DNA from: Parachlamydiales bacterium
Lineage (GTDB): Bacteria > Chlamydiota > Chlamydiia > Chlamydiales > Parachlamydiaceae
Assembly: GCA_020051075.1 (NCBI GenBank)
Contig: JAGVJP010000064.1
Location: 1 to 36,583, forward strand
Direction of reading: 5' to 3'
Length of the DNA stretch: 36,583 bases
Made by a program: the position numbers and the translations under genes. Below the pieces are notes generated by a model. That model was given only the letters and a program-made list of their open reading frames with translations, was not told the origin of the DNA and ran no database searches. This document shows, in pieces, positions 23,614 to 32,796 of the stretch (its first letter is position 1; the number at the start of each line of letters is the position of its first letter).

Positions 23614-23627
23614 AATCGAAAGCCAAA

Positions 23628-23744
23628 TTACCCTCTTTTTTGACTTGGATTTTTGTTTGGCGCAGCTGGGCTTGCTGGTTTTTGTGGTTGTTTTGGTGCT
23701 GGATTTGGCTTGCGCTCTTGTTGTTGTGGTTTTCTTGTATCCAT
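23628..23744 (-). CDS. Small Pro/Gln/Lys-rich protein, 38 aa
   Basis: A short ORF reading MDTRKPQQQERKPNPAPKQP then QKPASPAAPNKNPSQKRG. Evidence for translation: a strong AAAGGAG 8 nt before the ATG, two terminator-like hairpins just after the stop, and an otherwise empty gap between mutS and vapBC. The product is basic (Lys/Arg about one fifth), highly proline-rich and has no hydrophobic core, so it is expected to be disordered. It resembles nucleic-acid- or acidic-protein-binding tails in composition only. Homologues are not known to me. It may equally be an RNA gene with an incidental ORF. Confidence 0.65.
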   Translation of the reverse strand: MDTRKPQQQERKPNPAPKQPQKPASPAAPNKNPSQKRG

Positions 23745-23957
23745 GATATTTTCTCCTTTTTTGTGTTGTTTAATTGCACTGTTTACCATCGAAACAGTTA
23801 ACAATTAAGTTACTATTCGTAAGTCCTCAGAAGATGATTTCCGAACACTTACTTGTATAACTTAATCTATTACTTTCTTTGAAATGGTTGTCAATAAAAA
23901 AATAAGGAGCTAAAAAAAACGCTTGTAACACGCTTATTGTAAATTGGTTGCGTGTGT

Positions 23958-26525
23958 TCACAGATCAAAGAGATAGAGTTGGTTATCAGGGCGGGGAATT
24001 TTAGGCTTATTGACAACGGTTTTTTTCGTTTTTGGAGGCTCAAAAGCCGTCTTTCGGTTGGAGTTTTCCTCAAGATGTTCTAAAATTTCTCTGGAGCGCT
24101 GAATCACTGCCTGCGGCAGCCCGGCGAGCCGTGCGACATGGATTCCATAGCTTTTATCTGTTCCTCCTCGGACAATTTTACGCAGGAACGTGATGTGATC
24201 TTCTGCTTCGTGGACTGCGACGTTATAGTTGACTGCGCCTGGGATCCTCTCTTCTAACTTTGTCAGCTCCCAATAATGTGTCGCAAAGAGTGTTTTAGCC
24301 ATTCGATGCTCTGTTGTTAACAAATACTCTGCGACTGCCCATGCAATTGAAATCCCGTCATACGTGCTTGTCCCTCGTCCGATCTCGTCCAATATTACCA
24401 ATGAACGGGAGGTTGCGTTATTCAAGATGTTGGCTGTTTCGGTCATTTCAACCATAAAGGTGGACTGCCCTCTGGATAAGTCGTCGCTGGCTCCAATTCG
24501 CGTGAAGGTCTTGTCAACACTTCCGATGCGAGCTTTTTTGGCAGGGACGTAAGATCCCATATGGGCCATAATGACAATTAAAGCCACTTGCCTTAAATAT
24601 GTGGACTTTCCAGCCATATTCGGACCGGTAATAAGCAGAAGGCGCTGTTGTTCATTGTCGAGGTAGGTGTCATTTGGAACAAATTTTTCTCGTTTGCAAA
24701 CTTGTTCGATGACAGGGTGCCGACCTTCTTCAATTTCAAGGATGTAGCTGTCATCGACGAGAGGGCGGCAGTAGCCGTTGGTTTTAGCGCAAACAGCTAA
24801 GCTGTTTATACAGTCCAATCGCGCGACTGCTTGTGCGATCCTCATGACATCTTTTGAATAGCGGGCAACTTCTTGCCGAAGCAGAGAAAAGAGTTCGCTT
24901 TCAATTGCTTCAATCCTTTCTTCAGCTGTCAACACTTTAGTCTCATAGTCTTTTAGAGCGGGAGAGATGTACCGTTCAGCGTTGACTAATGTCTGTCGGC
25001 GAAGAAATGTATTGGGCATCAGGTTGGATTGTCCGCGGCTCACTTCGATGTAGTAGCCAAACATCCTGCTGTAGCCTACTTTCAGGGTCTTAATTCCAAG
25101 TTCTTCCCGCAGCTGTGTCTGATAGGATGCAATCCATGCTTTGCTATCACGGCTCAGTTCCCGCAGTTCATCGAGTTCTTTGTGGAAGCCGTCTCGAAAA
25201 GTTTTTCCTTCACCTAATCTCAATGGAGGTTCATCTACGATGGCTTGTGAGATCTTATAATTCATGTCTGGGAGAGGGTCTAGTTTGTGCGCCTCGTCTT
25301 GAATCCATTGTGAATGAGTATTGGCTAATGCTGCCTTCAAGGAGCCTATAGAAGAAAATGAATGATGAAGAGCGATAAGATCTCGAGGTGTGGCATAGCC
25401 TGAGCTGATTTTCATCATCAGCCGTTCGAGATCTTTTATTGGTTTAAGCTGCTCAGTCAATAGGTCGAGCAGCTGTTCTTTCTTGAGGCATTCTTCAATA
25501 GCATCTTGCCGCTGACAGATCTCACTAGAGGATAATAGGGGCTGCTTAATCCAATGGTGCAATAAGCGGCCTCCCATCGGAGTTAGCGTATGATCTAAGG
25601 TTTCTAGCAATGTATTCCGTCTGCTCCCATCCTGCAGTGAAGCAGTCAACTCGAGGTTTCGTTGAGTGATTCGGTCCAAAGACATGAATTGTGAAGTGGA
25701 ATAGGAGTGGATGTCTTGGATATGGTCGATGGGGAGGCAGAGGGAGCCCTGTAAATAGTGCAGCAAGGCGCCAGAGGCGGTGATTGCCGCCGACATCCCT
25801 GTTAAGCCGAAGCCATCGAGCGAATGGATTTTAAAGTGGTTGATGAGGAAGTCGCACGTTTGTTGAAAGTCGAAATGCCAATCAGGCAGGGTGTTGATCA
25901 GTAAGGAATAGGATTGGCAGACCTCTTCAAAGAGTGATTCGTATTTTGATTTAAATTTCTCTGAGGTGAGGAACTCGGCGGGGTGGAGGCGGAAAATTTC
26001 GTTGATGAGGTCTCTTTCGTGTTCAAATTCGCTGACCCAGCATTCTCCTGTGGTTAAGTCTAGAAAGGCTAATCCAAAGATCTGGCCCACTTGGGTGGCT
26101 GCTGCAAAGAAATTATTGCATTTATCTGAGAGTAAATTGGAGTTAATCAGCGTCCCCGGAGTGACGATGCGGACGATTTCCCGTTTCACTAACCCTTTTG
26201 TCTTTTTGGGGTCTTCAACCTGTTCTGCTATGGCGACGCGAAATCCTTTTGCGACGAGTTTGTCGATGTAGCTTTCACTAGTATGGAAGGGGATGCCGCT
26301 CATGGGAATCTCCTGACGCTTGGTCAATGTGAGGCCGAGTTCTTTGGAGAGGATGTGGGCATCTTCATAGAAGGCTTCATAGAAATCACCCAAACGGAAG
26401 AAGAGAATGGCATTTTGAGCGTCCCGTTTGCATTGAAACCACTGTACCATCATCGGGGAGGCGGCAGTTTCATTAAATGCAACTGCTGAGGTTTCTTGAC
26501 ATGCAACTAATGTATCTTCAGGCAT
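23958..26525 (-). CDS. mutS: DNA mismatch-repair protein MutS
   Basis: An 855-residue MutS. The mismatch-reading F-x-E motif is F48-Y-E50 in LFFRLGDFYEAF. The connector, lever and clamp domains follow. The ATPase has Walker A TGPNMAGKST (about 633-642), the STFMVEM motif and Walker B ILDEIGRGTSTYDG. The extreme C-terminus QLYLFDL fits a sliding-clamp-binding peptide (QL-x-LF type). The start is supported by GAGGG 6 nt upstream. The length is that of E. coli MutS. All nucleotide-binding residues are present. It stands alone on its strand, with repeats upstream. Confidence 0.97.
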   Translation of the reverse strand: MPEDTLVACQETSAVAFNETAASPMMVQWFQCKRDAQNAILFFRLGDFYEAFYEDAHILSKELGLTLTKRQEIPMSGIPFHTSESYIDKLVAKGFRVAIAEQVEDPKKTKGLVKREIVRIVTPGTLINSNLLSDKCNNFFAAATQVGQIFGLAFLDLTTGECWVSEFEHERDLINEIFRLHPAEFLTSEKFKSKYESLFEEVCQSYSLLINTLPDWHFDFQQTCDFLINHFKIHSLDGFGLTGMSAAITASGALLHYLQGSLCLPIDHIQDIHSYSTSQFMSLDRITQRNLELTASLQDGSRRNTLLETLDHTLTPMGGRLLHHWIKQPLLSSSEICQRQDAIEECLKKEQLLDLLTEQLKPIKDLERLMMKISSGYATPRDLIALHHSFSSIGSLKAALANTHSQWIQDEAHKLDPLPDMNYKISQAIVDEPPLRLGEGKTFRDGFHKELDELRELSRDSKAWIASYQTQLREELGIKTLKVGYSRMFGYYIEVSRGQSNLMPNTFLRRQTLVNAERYISPALKDYETKVLTAEERIEAIESELFSLLRQEVARYSKDVMRIAQAVARLDCINSLAVCAKTNGYCRPLVDDSYILEIEEGRHPVIEQVCKREKFVPNDTYLDNEQQRLLLITGPNMAGKSTYLRQVALIVIMAHMGSYVPAKKARIGSVDKTFTRIGASDDLSRGQSTFMVEMTETANILNNATSRSLVILDEIGRGTSTYDGISIAWAVAEYLLTTEHRMAKTLFATHYWELTKLEERIPGAVNYNVAVHEAEDHITFLRKIVRGGTDKSYGIHVARLAGLPQAVIQRSREILEHLEENSNRKTAFEPPKTKKTVVNKPKIPRPDNQLYLFDL

Positions 26526-26618
26526 AAATTACCCTCATATCAAATAAGTATATTACGCGATGTGCGAATTTTTGTTGCTGCTATGTCTGTGTGTGCAGAG
26601 TGGTCCTTAGCTTCTATT

Positions 26619-26696
26619 AAACACAGAGGCACAGAGATCACAGAGAGCAAGTATGGAGAATATATCATTCTCTGTGCCCTCTGTGTCTCTGTGTTT
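26619..26696. repeat. CACAGAGGCACAGAG palindrome, copy 2
   Basis: AAACACAGAGGCACAGAG (26619-26636) pairs with 26679-26696 with one mismatch; the inner CACAGAGAG and ATTCTCTGTG extend it. It fills part of the 412-nt gap 26526-26937, in which no gene is credible. Confidence 0.9.
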
Positions 26697-26718
26697 CTAA
26701 GATGTGGGTAAAACAATG

Positions 26719-26836
26719 GACGCGGAGACGCAAAGGTACGAATATGCTAAGAAGGGGAAAATTCTTGTATCATTTTTCATACACAATTTTTTATTTCCAC
26801 TTTATACCCCAATTCGCTCCTTTGCATCTCCGCGTC
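26719..26836. repeat. CGCGGAGACGCAAAG palindrome
   Basis: GACGCGGAGACGCAAAGG (26719-26736) pairs with 26819-26836 with one mismatch, enclosing an AT-rich 82-nt loop. The right arm continues into TTTGCGCCTCTGCGTTT (to 26853). Related single arms are at about 9432-9470 and 36279-36294. Confidence 0.85.
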
Positions 26837-26937
26837 TTTGCGCCTCTGCGTTTAATAGAAGCGAAGGACCGCTCTGCACACACAGACGTAGCTTCAACAG
26901 AAATTTGCGCATCTCGAGTATATTAGCCGTTTGGAGA

Positions 26938-28263
26938 TTAAATGACAAAAGGGATAATTTTGTAAGGAACTTTTTGACAGTAAAGGGTCCAGTCAGAGCC
27001 ATATTTTTTTGCGCAGCGGCGGTCGTCACGGTACGCTCGTTCAATCAGGAGAATAGTTAGAAATACAACATAAAAATAAGGGAGGAAGTTGCTGAAGAGG
27101 GCTGGGAGGCTCCAACAGAAAGCCCCTAAGATTTCAGGGACATAATGAAAATGGCGCGCAAAGCCCCACCATCCGGATGTGAGAAGGATATTTTGCTTAT
27201 GTTCCCCTAATGTGGTTGTATAACGGGCGATCGTGATATCAGGGATTTTACCCCAGATTAAGCATCGGCCCTCCGTTTCTCTAACGCGCTGGCGCTGCCG
27301 ATCGGCCCAAAAATTAATGAGAATAAAGGCTGTGCCTACCACGAAAATTGTTGTTGCCCAAAATAGGCCGAGTGTATCGGGGTGGTTGACGAGGTAGAAG
27401 GTCGGTGAAGTATAAATCCCTGGAACCCAGACGAGACAGCCCCAGCAGATATAAAATCCCGCGCGATCATGCATGATGTCTAATGAGCGCAGATAGCCTG
27501 ATTCCCAGAAAAAGAATTTTGTGATGTAGATGAGTTGGAGTGCTACAGAGACGATCATTGAATCTGTCAGGCCATGGAGCTGTTGTTGTTTTGCTGCCAA
27601 AGAGAGAAGGATTAAAGGCCAGCTCATCAATCCAAAACGGCAATTTGTAAACAGTTTGACATCCCATCCAAAGATTCGAGGGTAGAGTTCAGTTCCCCAA
27701 TAGTAATCAAAAATGAAGTTTCCGGAGCTGCCTGAGTCGGTGCTTGAAGGGGCCCACAACCCCTTGAAAAGAAGAAAAACGCAGAACAACAAGCTGAACA
27801 GGCTGAGTGCGCCGATTAATGCGGGGAAATGATCATAAATGATCGTTGGAGAAAACAAGTGGAATTGATAGGCGCAAAGGTAAAAAGCTGCTAACGTTAT
27901 TCCATAAGCTAGAGGACCATTTGCGCGATATACAGGGACGTTGCCTGCTGGTGTGATCGGGCCATAGAAAGTCTTTCCTGGAAGGTATCTAATCAGGAGC
28001 AGCTGGAAAATAGAGAAGCAGGCGAGCATCTTCCAAGCAGCAGCAGAACCAAAAAAGTAGGGAGACCAAACATCTCGTATGAGCTTGAAGAGGCCTTCCT
28101 CGTGAATCAGTCCCCCGAGTTTAAGAAATGAGCCATCTAACGCAACATTGGTATACCAGAACAAGAAGACGGCAGGGGGGCAGGCGAGGATTAAAAATAA
28201 TGGGGCTATGGTTTGACGTGCCCATTGAGAGGTGTTTTTCCAGTGGCGAATGAATTTTTCCAT
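26938..28263 (-). CDS. 7-dehydrocholesterol reductase-like sterol reductase (DHCR7/ERG4/ERG24 family)
   Basis: A 441-residue polytopic membrane protein with about eight to ten hydrophobic segments. The C-terminal family signature is clear: LLTSGWWGFARHFHYVPEIL and ERAYRDDRRCAKKYGSDWTL, ending VPYKIIPFVI. These are the NADPH-dependent sterol delta-7/delta-14/delta-24 reductase hallmarks and closest in wording to eukaryotic DHCR7, which reduces 7-dehydrocholesterol to cholesterol. Bacteria generally lack sterols. Such genes are known in Coxiella and some environmental chlamydiae and are usually explained by transfer from eukaryotes. Likely substrate: host-derived sterols in the bacterial or inclusion membrane (inference). 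The length matches DHCR7 (about 475) slightly shortened at the N-terminus. No neighbouring sterol gene. The ribosome site is weak. Confidence 0.9.
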   Translation of the reverse strand: MEKFIRHWKNTSQWARQTIAPLFLILACPPAVFLFWYTNVALDGSFLKLGGLIHEEGLFKLIRDVWSPYFFGSAAAWKMLACFSIFQLLLIRYLPGKTFYGPITPAGNVPVYRANGPLAYGITLAAFYLCAYQFHLFSPTIIYDHFPALIGALSLFSLLFCVFLLFKGLWAPSSTDSGSSGNFIFDYYWGTELYPRIFGWDVKLFTNCRFGLMSWPLILLSLAAKQQQLHGLTDSMIVSVALQLIYITKFFFWESGYLRSLDIMHDRAGFYICWGCLVWVPGIYTSPTFYLVNHPDTLGLFWATTIFVVGTAFILINFWADRQRQRVRETEGRCLIWGKIPDITIARYTTTLGEHKQNILLTSGWWGFARHFHYVPEILGAFCWSLPALFSNFLPYFYVVFLTILLIERAYRDDRRCAKKYGSDWTLYCQKVPYKIIPFVI

Positions 28264-28422
28264 TTTTTTATTGAGGCTGTTTGGTGTAAAAATAGGGGTT
28301 TTTTAGTTTCCACCTTTTTTAAATTATCAGCGGATTATCTACAACAGAGAATTTTTAATGTTTTACTGGAATTAATCTCTGACTTCGGTTATCGGTAAAA
28401 GATACAGAATTAGGAGGAGTTC

Positions 28423-30087
28423 ATGAACATCAGTCCTTTAGCTGGGACGGCTGCTGCCAAATCCAAACTTGTCAATATTCCCCAACTCATCACAGCTTAT
28501 TATACCGAAATCCCAGATCCTGCTATATCCGAACAGAGGGTCTCTTTTGGAACATCAGGCCATCGGGGCTCTTCGCTGACTAAAGGCTTCAATGAATGGC
28601 ATATCCTCGCCATCACGCAGGCGATCTGTCTCTATCGGGCGAAAGAAAATATCGACGGCCCACTCTTTCTAGGTGTCGATACGCATGCGTTGTCTTCGCC
28701 GGCGTTAGCCAGTGCATTAGAAGTCCTTGCTGCAAACAACGTTGATGTGATGTTAGCTGAAAATGATGAATTCACTCCAACACCGGTGATTTCACATGCG
28801 ATTTTGACATATAACCGCGATAGAAAAAATCACTTCGCTGATGGCATTGTCATCACTCCTTCTCATAATCCTCCTCATGAAGGGGGCTTTAAGTACAACC
28901 CTCCCAATGGAGGGCCTGCCGACCAGAATATTACAAAGCAGATCGAAGAGGCGGCCAATGCTTTCCTGAAGAATAAACTCGTTGGCGTCAAACGAATGAA
29001 TTACGATCAAGCGTTGAAGGCGTCTACAACGCACCGGCATCAATACCTGCAGTCATATGTAAGCGATCTTGTCAATGTGATCGACATGGATGTGATTCGT
29101 CGATCGCAGATCAAGCTGGGAGTAGATCCATTAGGAGGGGCTGGAGTGCATTATTGGAAGGTGATTGCCGACCATTATGGACTCAACCTGACTGTTGTCA
29201 ACGATGTTGTCGATCCAACGTTCAGTTTCATGACGTTAGATTGGGATGGGAAGATTCGGATGGATCCCTCGTCTTCGTACGCGATGCAGAGACTCATTCG
29301 GATGAAAGATAATTTCGAAATCGCTTTCGCGTGTGATACAGACCACGATAGGCACGGCATCGTCACCAGGAGTTCCGGTTTGCTCCCATCCAACCACTAT
29401 CTGTCAGTGGCTATTTACTATCTTTTTCAAAATCGCCCTCAGTGGTCTGAAAAGGCTGCTGTAGGAAAGACAGTGGTGAGCAGCCAGATGATCGACCGCG
29501 TCGCTGCACAATTGAACCGCGCTGTCTATGAGGTTCCTGTGGGCTTTAAGTGGTTTGTTGATGGCCTATACACAGGGGATTTAGGTTTTGCTGGAGAGGA
29601 AAGCGCTGGTGCATCGTTTTTACGGATGGATGGCGCGGTCTGGACGACTGATAAGGATGGAATCATCCCCGCTTTGTTAGCTGCTGAGATGACAGCTCGG
29701 CTTGGGCGGGATCCAGGAGAGGTCTATCAAGAGCTGACTCATCAATTTGGCTCTCCAGCTTATGATCGTTTAGAAGCAGCTGTTAATCCTGAACAAAAAG
29801 AACGGATTAAAAACATCACTTCTGATCAGATTCACCGCAAAGAGTTAGCTGGGGAAAAGATCCAAAAGATCTTAACGAAAGCCCCTGGAAATGGAGCTTC
29901 GATTGGCGGTGTCAAAGTGATTGCTGAAAATGGATGGTTTGCCATACGTCCTTCAGGGACTGAAGACATCTACAAAATATATGTTGAGAGTTTTAAAGGT
30001 GCTGAGCATTTAAAACGGATTGCTGACGAAGCTCAAGCCACCGTAAATGAAGTGTTAATGGAGGATTTATGCCAGAAAAACCGTTGA
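28423..30087 (+). CDS. pgm: Phosphoglucomutase (alpha-D-glucose-specific)
   Basis: A 554-residue alpha-D-phosphohexomutase interconverting glucose-1-phosphate and glucose-6-phosphate. The phosphoserine loop TPSHNPP has S147. The Mg2+ loop D305-T-D307-H-D309 is intact, as are the sugar-specificity loop GEESAGAS and the phosphate-binding RPSGTEDIYKIY. Length and motifs match E. coli Pgm (546 aa) rather than ManB/GlmM. Strong AGGAGG precedes the start. It overlaps the downstream phosphorylase gene by 19 nt. The pair forms a glycogen-breakdown unit, as glycogen metabolism is retained in chlamydiae. Confidence 0.96.
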   Translation: MNISPLAGTAAAKSKLVNIPQLITAYYTEIPDPAISEQRVSFGTSGHRGSSLTKGFNEWHILAITQAICLYRAKENIDGPLFLGVDTHALSSPALASALEVLAANNVDVMLAENDEFTPTPVISHAILTYNRDRKNHFADGIVITPSHNPPHEGGFKYNPPNGGPADQNITKQIEEAANAFLKNKLVGVKRMNYDQALKASTTHRHQYLQSYVSDLVNVIDMDVIRRSQIKLGVDPLGGAGVHYWKVIADHYGLNLTVVNDVVDPTFSFMTLDWDGKIRMDPSSSYAMQRLIRMKDNFEIAFACDTDHDRHGIVTRSSGLLPSNHYLSVAIYYLFQNRPQWSEKAAVGKTVVSSQMIDRVAAQLNRAVYEVPVGFKWFVDGLYTGDLGFAGEESAGASFLRMDGAVWTTDKDGIIPALLAAEMTARLGRDPGEVYQELTHQFGSPAYDRLEAAVNPEQKERIKNITSDQIHRKELAGEKIQKILTKAPGNGASIGGVKVIAENGWFAIRPSGTEDIYKIYVESFKGAEHLKRIADEAQATVNEVLMEDLCQKNR

Positions 30088-32615
30088 AGAATGGAGAATT
30101 CTACCCTATCCTCCCTTTTGACATCCCTGGAGCTGAAGGCCTTCTCGAATTGGCGATTGACCTTCGTTGGTCATGGCACCATGGAGGGGACGTCCTTTGG
30201 CGTCAGTTAGATGAGAAGTTATGGGAAAGCACTCATAATGCTTGGGTCTTGTTGAAAACTGCATCGAGAGAGAAGTTAAAAATCCTCCTTAAAGACCCTG
30301 CCTTCACAAACAAAATTGAAGAACTTCTGAAAAAAAAGCGGGAGAGAGATAAATGTTCAACATGGTTTCAAGAGAACCATCCAACAACCCCGTTGAAATC
30401 CATCGCTTATTTCTGTATGGAGTATATGCTTAGTGAAGCGCTCCCTATCTATTCTGGAGGGCTTGGTAATGTTGCGGGAGACCAGTTGAAAGCCGCGAGC
30501 GACTTAGGCGTCCCTGTCCATGCAATCGGCCTTCTCTATCAACAAGGCTATTTCCGCCAGGTGATTGATAAAGAAGGGAATCAACAAGCCCTCTACCCCT
30601 TTAATGATCCTGGGCAGCTTCCCATCACACCGGTGCGCAACGCAAATGGGGAATGGCTGCGCCTTGAAGTCCCACTCCCTGGAGGGATAATCTGGTTAAA
30701 AGCTTGGGAAGTCACGATTGGACCTCTACGCCTATTTTTGTTAGACACCAACGATGCTGCAAATTCTCCTATCCATCGAGGGATCACTAGCGAGCTATAC
30801 GGAGGCGGGAGTGAGCTTCGGCTTAAACAAGAAATGGTCCTTGGGATAGGGGGATGGCGCCTCCTCGAAGCCATGAATATCCGTCCAGATGTCTGCCATC
30901 TTAACGAGGGACATGCCGCTTTTGCCGTTCTTGAACGAGCCCGTTCATTCATGCAAGCAGAGGGCTGCTCTTTTTTTGAAGCTTTGTCCGTGACAAGAGT
31001 TGGCAATCTATTTACCACACACACTGCCGTACCAGCAGGCTTCGATAGATTTTCATCAAGTTTGATGGATCAATATTTAGGGAAATATGCCGAAAATGAG
31101 TTGGGGATCTCTTTCCAAAAATTGATGGCTTTAGGCAGGGAAAATCCTGACAACGTTGAAGAACCCTTCAATATGGCTTACCTTGCTATTCGGGGAAGCG
31201 GAGCCGTCAACGGGGTGAGCAGGCTGCATGGCCGCGTGAGCCGCCATCTGTTCCAATCGCTCTTCCAGAATTGGCCTGTAGATGAAGTTCCCATCGACTA
31301 TGTCACTAATGGAATTCATACGGCGAGTTGGGATTCCTTGCAGTCAGATCAGCTATGGGCAACAGCTTGCGGTGAATCCCGTTGGCTTGGTCCAACTGAA
31401 GATCTTCCAAAACACATTGAATCCGTTCCAGAGGCTAAGCTATGGCAGATGCGCAACGCCTCCCGAAAAAATCTCGTCCATTTCGTTCGTAAAAGGGTCT
31501 CTTTTCAATGGGCTGCTGCAGGTTATTCTTCAGAAGACATTGAATTTGCAAAAAACATGTTCGATCCAAGTATATTAACGATAGGTTTTGCAAGACGCTT
31601 TGCAACATATAAGAGACCCAACATGTTATTGCATGACCCTGAGAGGTTGATCAGGATTCTCAGTCAAGCGCAATGTCCGGTTCAGCTCATCCTATCAGGG
31701 AAAGCCCACCCGGCTGATGAACCAGGCAAGGCCCTGATTCGTCAATGGTCGGATTTTATTCGCCGTCCAGAAGTGCGTTCGCATGTCGTTTTCCTGAGCG
31801 ATTATGACATGCACCTCACTGAACAGATGGTTCAAGGAGTCGACGTTTGGCTCAATACCCCTCGCAGGCCATGGGAGGCGTGTGGAACAAGCGGAATGAA
31901 AGTTTTAGTTAATGGTGGAATCAATGTCTCCGAAATCGATGGATGGTGGGAAGAGGCCTATTCATCAGACGTCGGCTGGGCACTCGGCGACTGCCTTGAC
32001 CATGGAGTCGATCTCGCTTGGGATGCTACCGAAGCGGGGGTATTATATGATTTGCTTGAAAAGGAGATCATCCCATCTTTCTATCGCCGCGACGCGGAAG
32101 GAATTCCGACTGACTGGGTCAAAAAGATGCGGACCAGTATGGCGATGCTGACCCCCCACTACTCTGCCAATCGGGCCGTCCGCGAATATACTGAAAAATA
32201 CTACCTCCCATTGGCTGCATCCTATCAGAAACGAGCTGCGAATAAAGGAGCAATAGGAAAAAAACTTTATGAGTGGAAGCAAAATCTTCAAAAGAAGTGG
32301 CAGGTGATCCGTTTTGAAGATGTCAAAGCAGAAGCAAAAGAAGGGGAGCTCCATTTTGAAGTGCGCCTTTACTTGGACGAAATAGATCCTGATGGCGTGC
32401 AGCTAGAGTTATTTGCTGCAGGAACAGCAGATGAACCATTTATCCGAAGGAAGTTTGAGCGGATTCGACCTTTAGAGGGGAGTAATGCGAGTTATCTGTA
32501 TCGCTGCTCCGTTATTTCTGATCGGCCAATCGGAGACTTCACCCCTCGAGTGATTCCATGTGCAGAAGGTGCTGCTGTTCCTTTAGAAGCTTCCCAAATT
32601 CTTTGGATGAAGTGA
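30069..32615 (+). CDS. glgP: Alpha-glucan (glycogen) phosphorylase, GT35
   Basis: An 848-residue PLP-dependent phosphorylase releasing glucose-1-phosphate from alpha-1,4-glucans. The N-terminal block (AIDLRWSWHHGGDVLWRQLD) is that of the Thermotoga-type family with DUF3417, not the classical GlgP. Other marks: FCMEYMLSEALPIYSGGLGN, LNEGHAAFAVLERAR, and the PLP site GTSGMK611 in WEACGTSGMKVLVNGG. ATG at 30069 lies inside pgm, giving translational coupling. Product feeds directly into Pgm. Length is normal for this subtype. The C-terminal 120 residues carry a beta-rich extension (HFEVRLYLDEIDPDGVQLEL). Confidence 0.94.
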   Translation: MPEKPLKNGEFYPILPFDIPGAEGLLELAIDLRWSWHHGGDVLWRQLDEKLWESTHNAWVLLKTASREKLKILLKDPAFTNKIEELLKKKRERDKCSTWFQENHPTTPLKSIAYFCMEYMLSEALPIYSGGLGNVAGDQLKAASDLGVPVHAIGLLYQQGYFRQVIDKEGNQQALYPFNDPGQLPITPVRNANGEWLRLEVPLPGGIIWLKAWEVTIGPLRLFLLDTNDAANSPIHRGITSELYGGGSELRLKQEMVLGIGGWRLLEAMNIRPDVCHLNEGHAAFAVLERARSFMQAEGCSFFEALSVTRVGNLFTTHTAVPAGFDRFSSSLMDQYLGKYAENELGISFQKLMALGRENPDNVEEPFNMAYLAIRGSGAVNGVSRLHGRVSRHLFQSLFQNWPVDEVPIDYVTNGIHTASWDSLQSDQLWATACGESRWLGPTEDLPKHIESVPEAKLWQMRNASRKNLVHFVRKRVSFQWAAAGYSSEDIEFAKNMFDPSILTIGFARRFATYKRPNMLLHDPERLIRILSQAQCPVQLILSGKAHPADEPGKALIRQWSDFIRRPEVRSHVVFLSDYDMHLTEQMVQGVDVWLNTPRRPWEACGTSGMKVLVNGGINVSEIDGWWEEAYSSDVGWALGDCLDHGVDLAWDATEAGVLYDLLEKEIIPSFYRRDAEGIPTDWVKKMRTSMAMLTPHYSANRAVREYTEKYYLPLAASYQKRAANKGAIGKKLYEWKQNLQKKWQVIRFEDVKAEAKEGELHFEVRLYLDEIDPDGVQLELFAAGTADEPFIRRKFERIRPLEGSNASYLYRCSVISDRPIGDFTPRVIPCAEGAAVPLEASQILWMK

Positions 32616-32623
32616 TCAGATTA

Positions 32624-32770
32624 GAAACACAGAGGCACAGAGGTCACGGAGAGAAACCCGACGCGTAGATTTAGCCATGAGTATGCATTTTAATAGCAGT
32701 TCCAATATTGGCCTGCGTTAATTGATTGTTCTCATACTTACTCTCTGTGTTCTCTGTGCCTCCGTGGTTT
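32624..32770. repeat. CACAGAGGCACAGAG palindrome, copy 3
   Basis: GAAACACAGAGGCACAGAG (32624-32642) pairs with 32752-32770 with a few mismatches (CCGTGG in place of CTGTGT). The loop of about 109 nt is longer than in the other copies. It lies 9 nt after the glgP stop, the only obvious terminator-like structure for that operon. Confidence 0.85.
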
Positions 32771-32796
32771 AAAAAAAATGTGGGAACAAATATGGT

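Noticed and set aside
26704..27060. Open frames upstream and over the end of the sterol reductase gene
   Set aside because: They translate the CGCAAAG palindrome and the reverse strand of a recognised gene.
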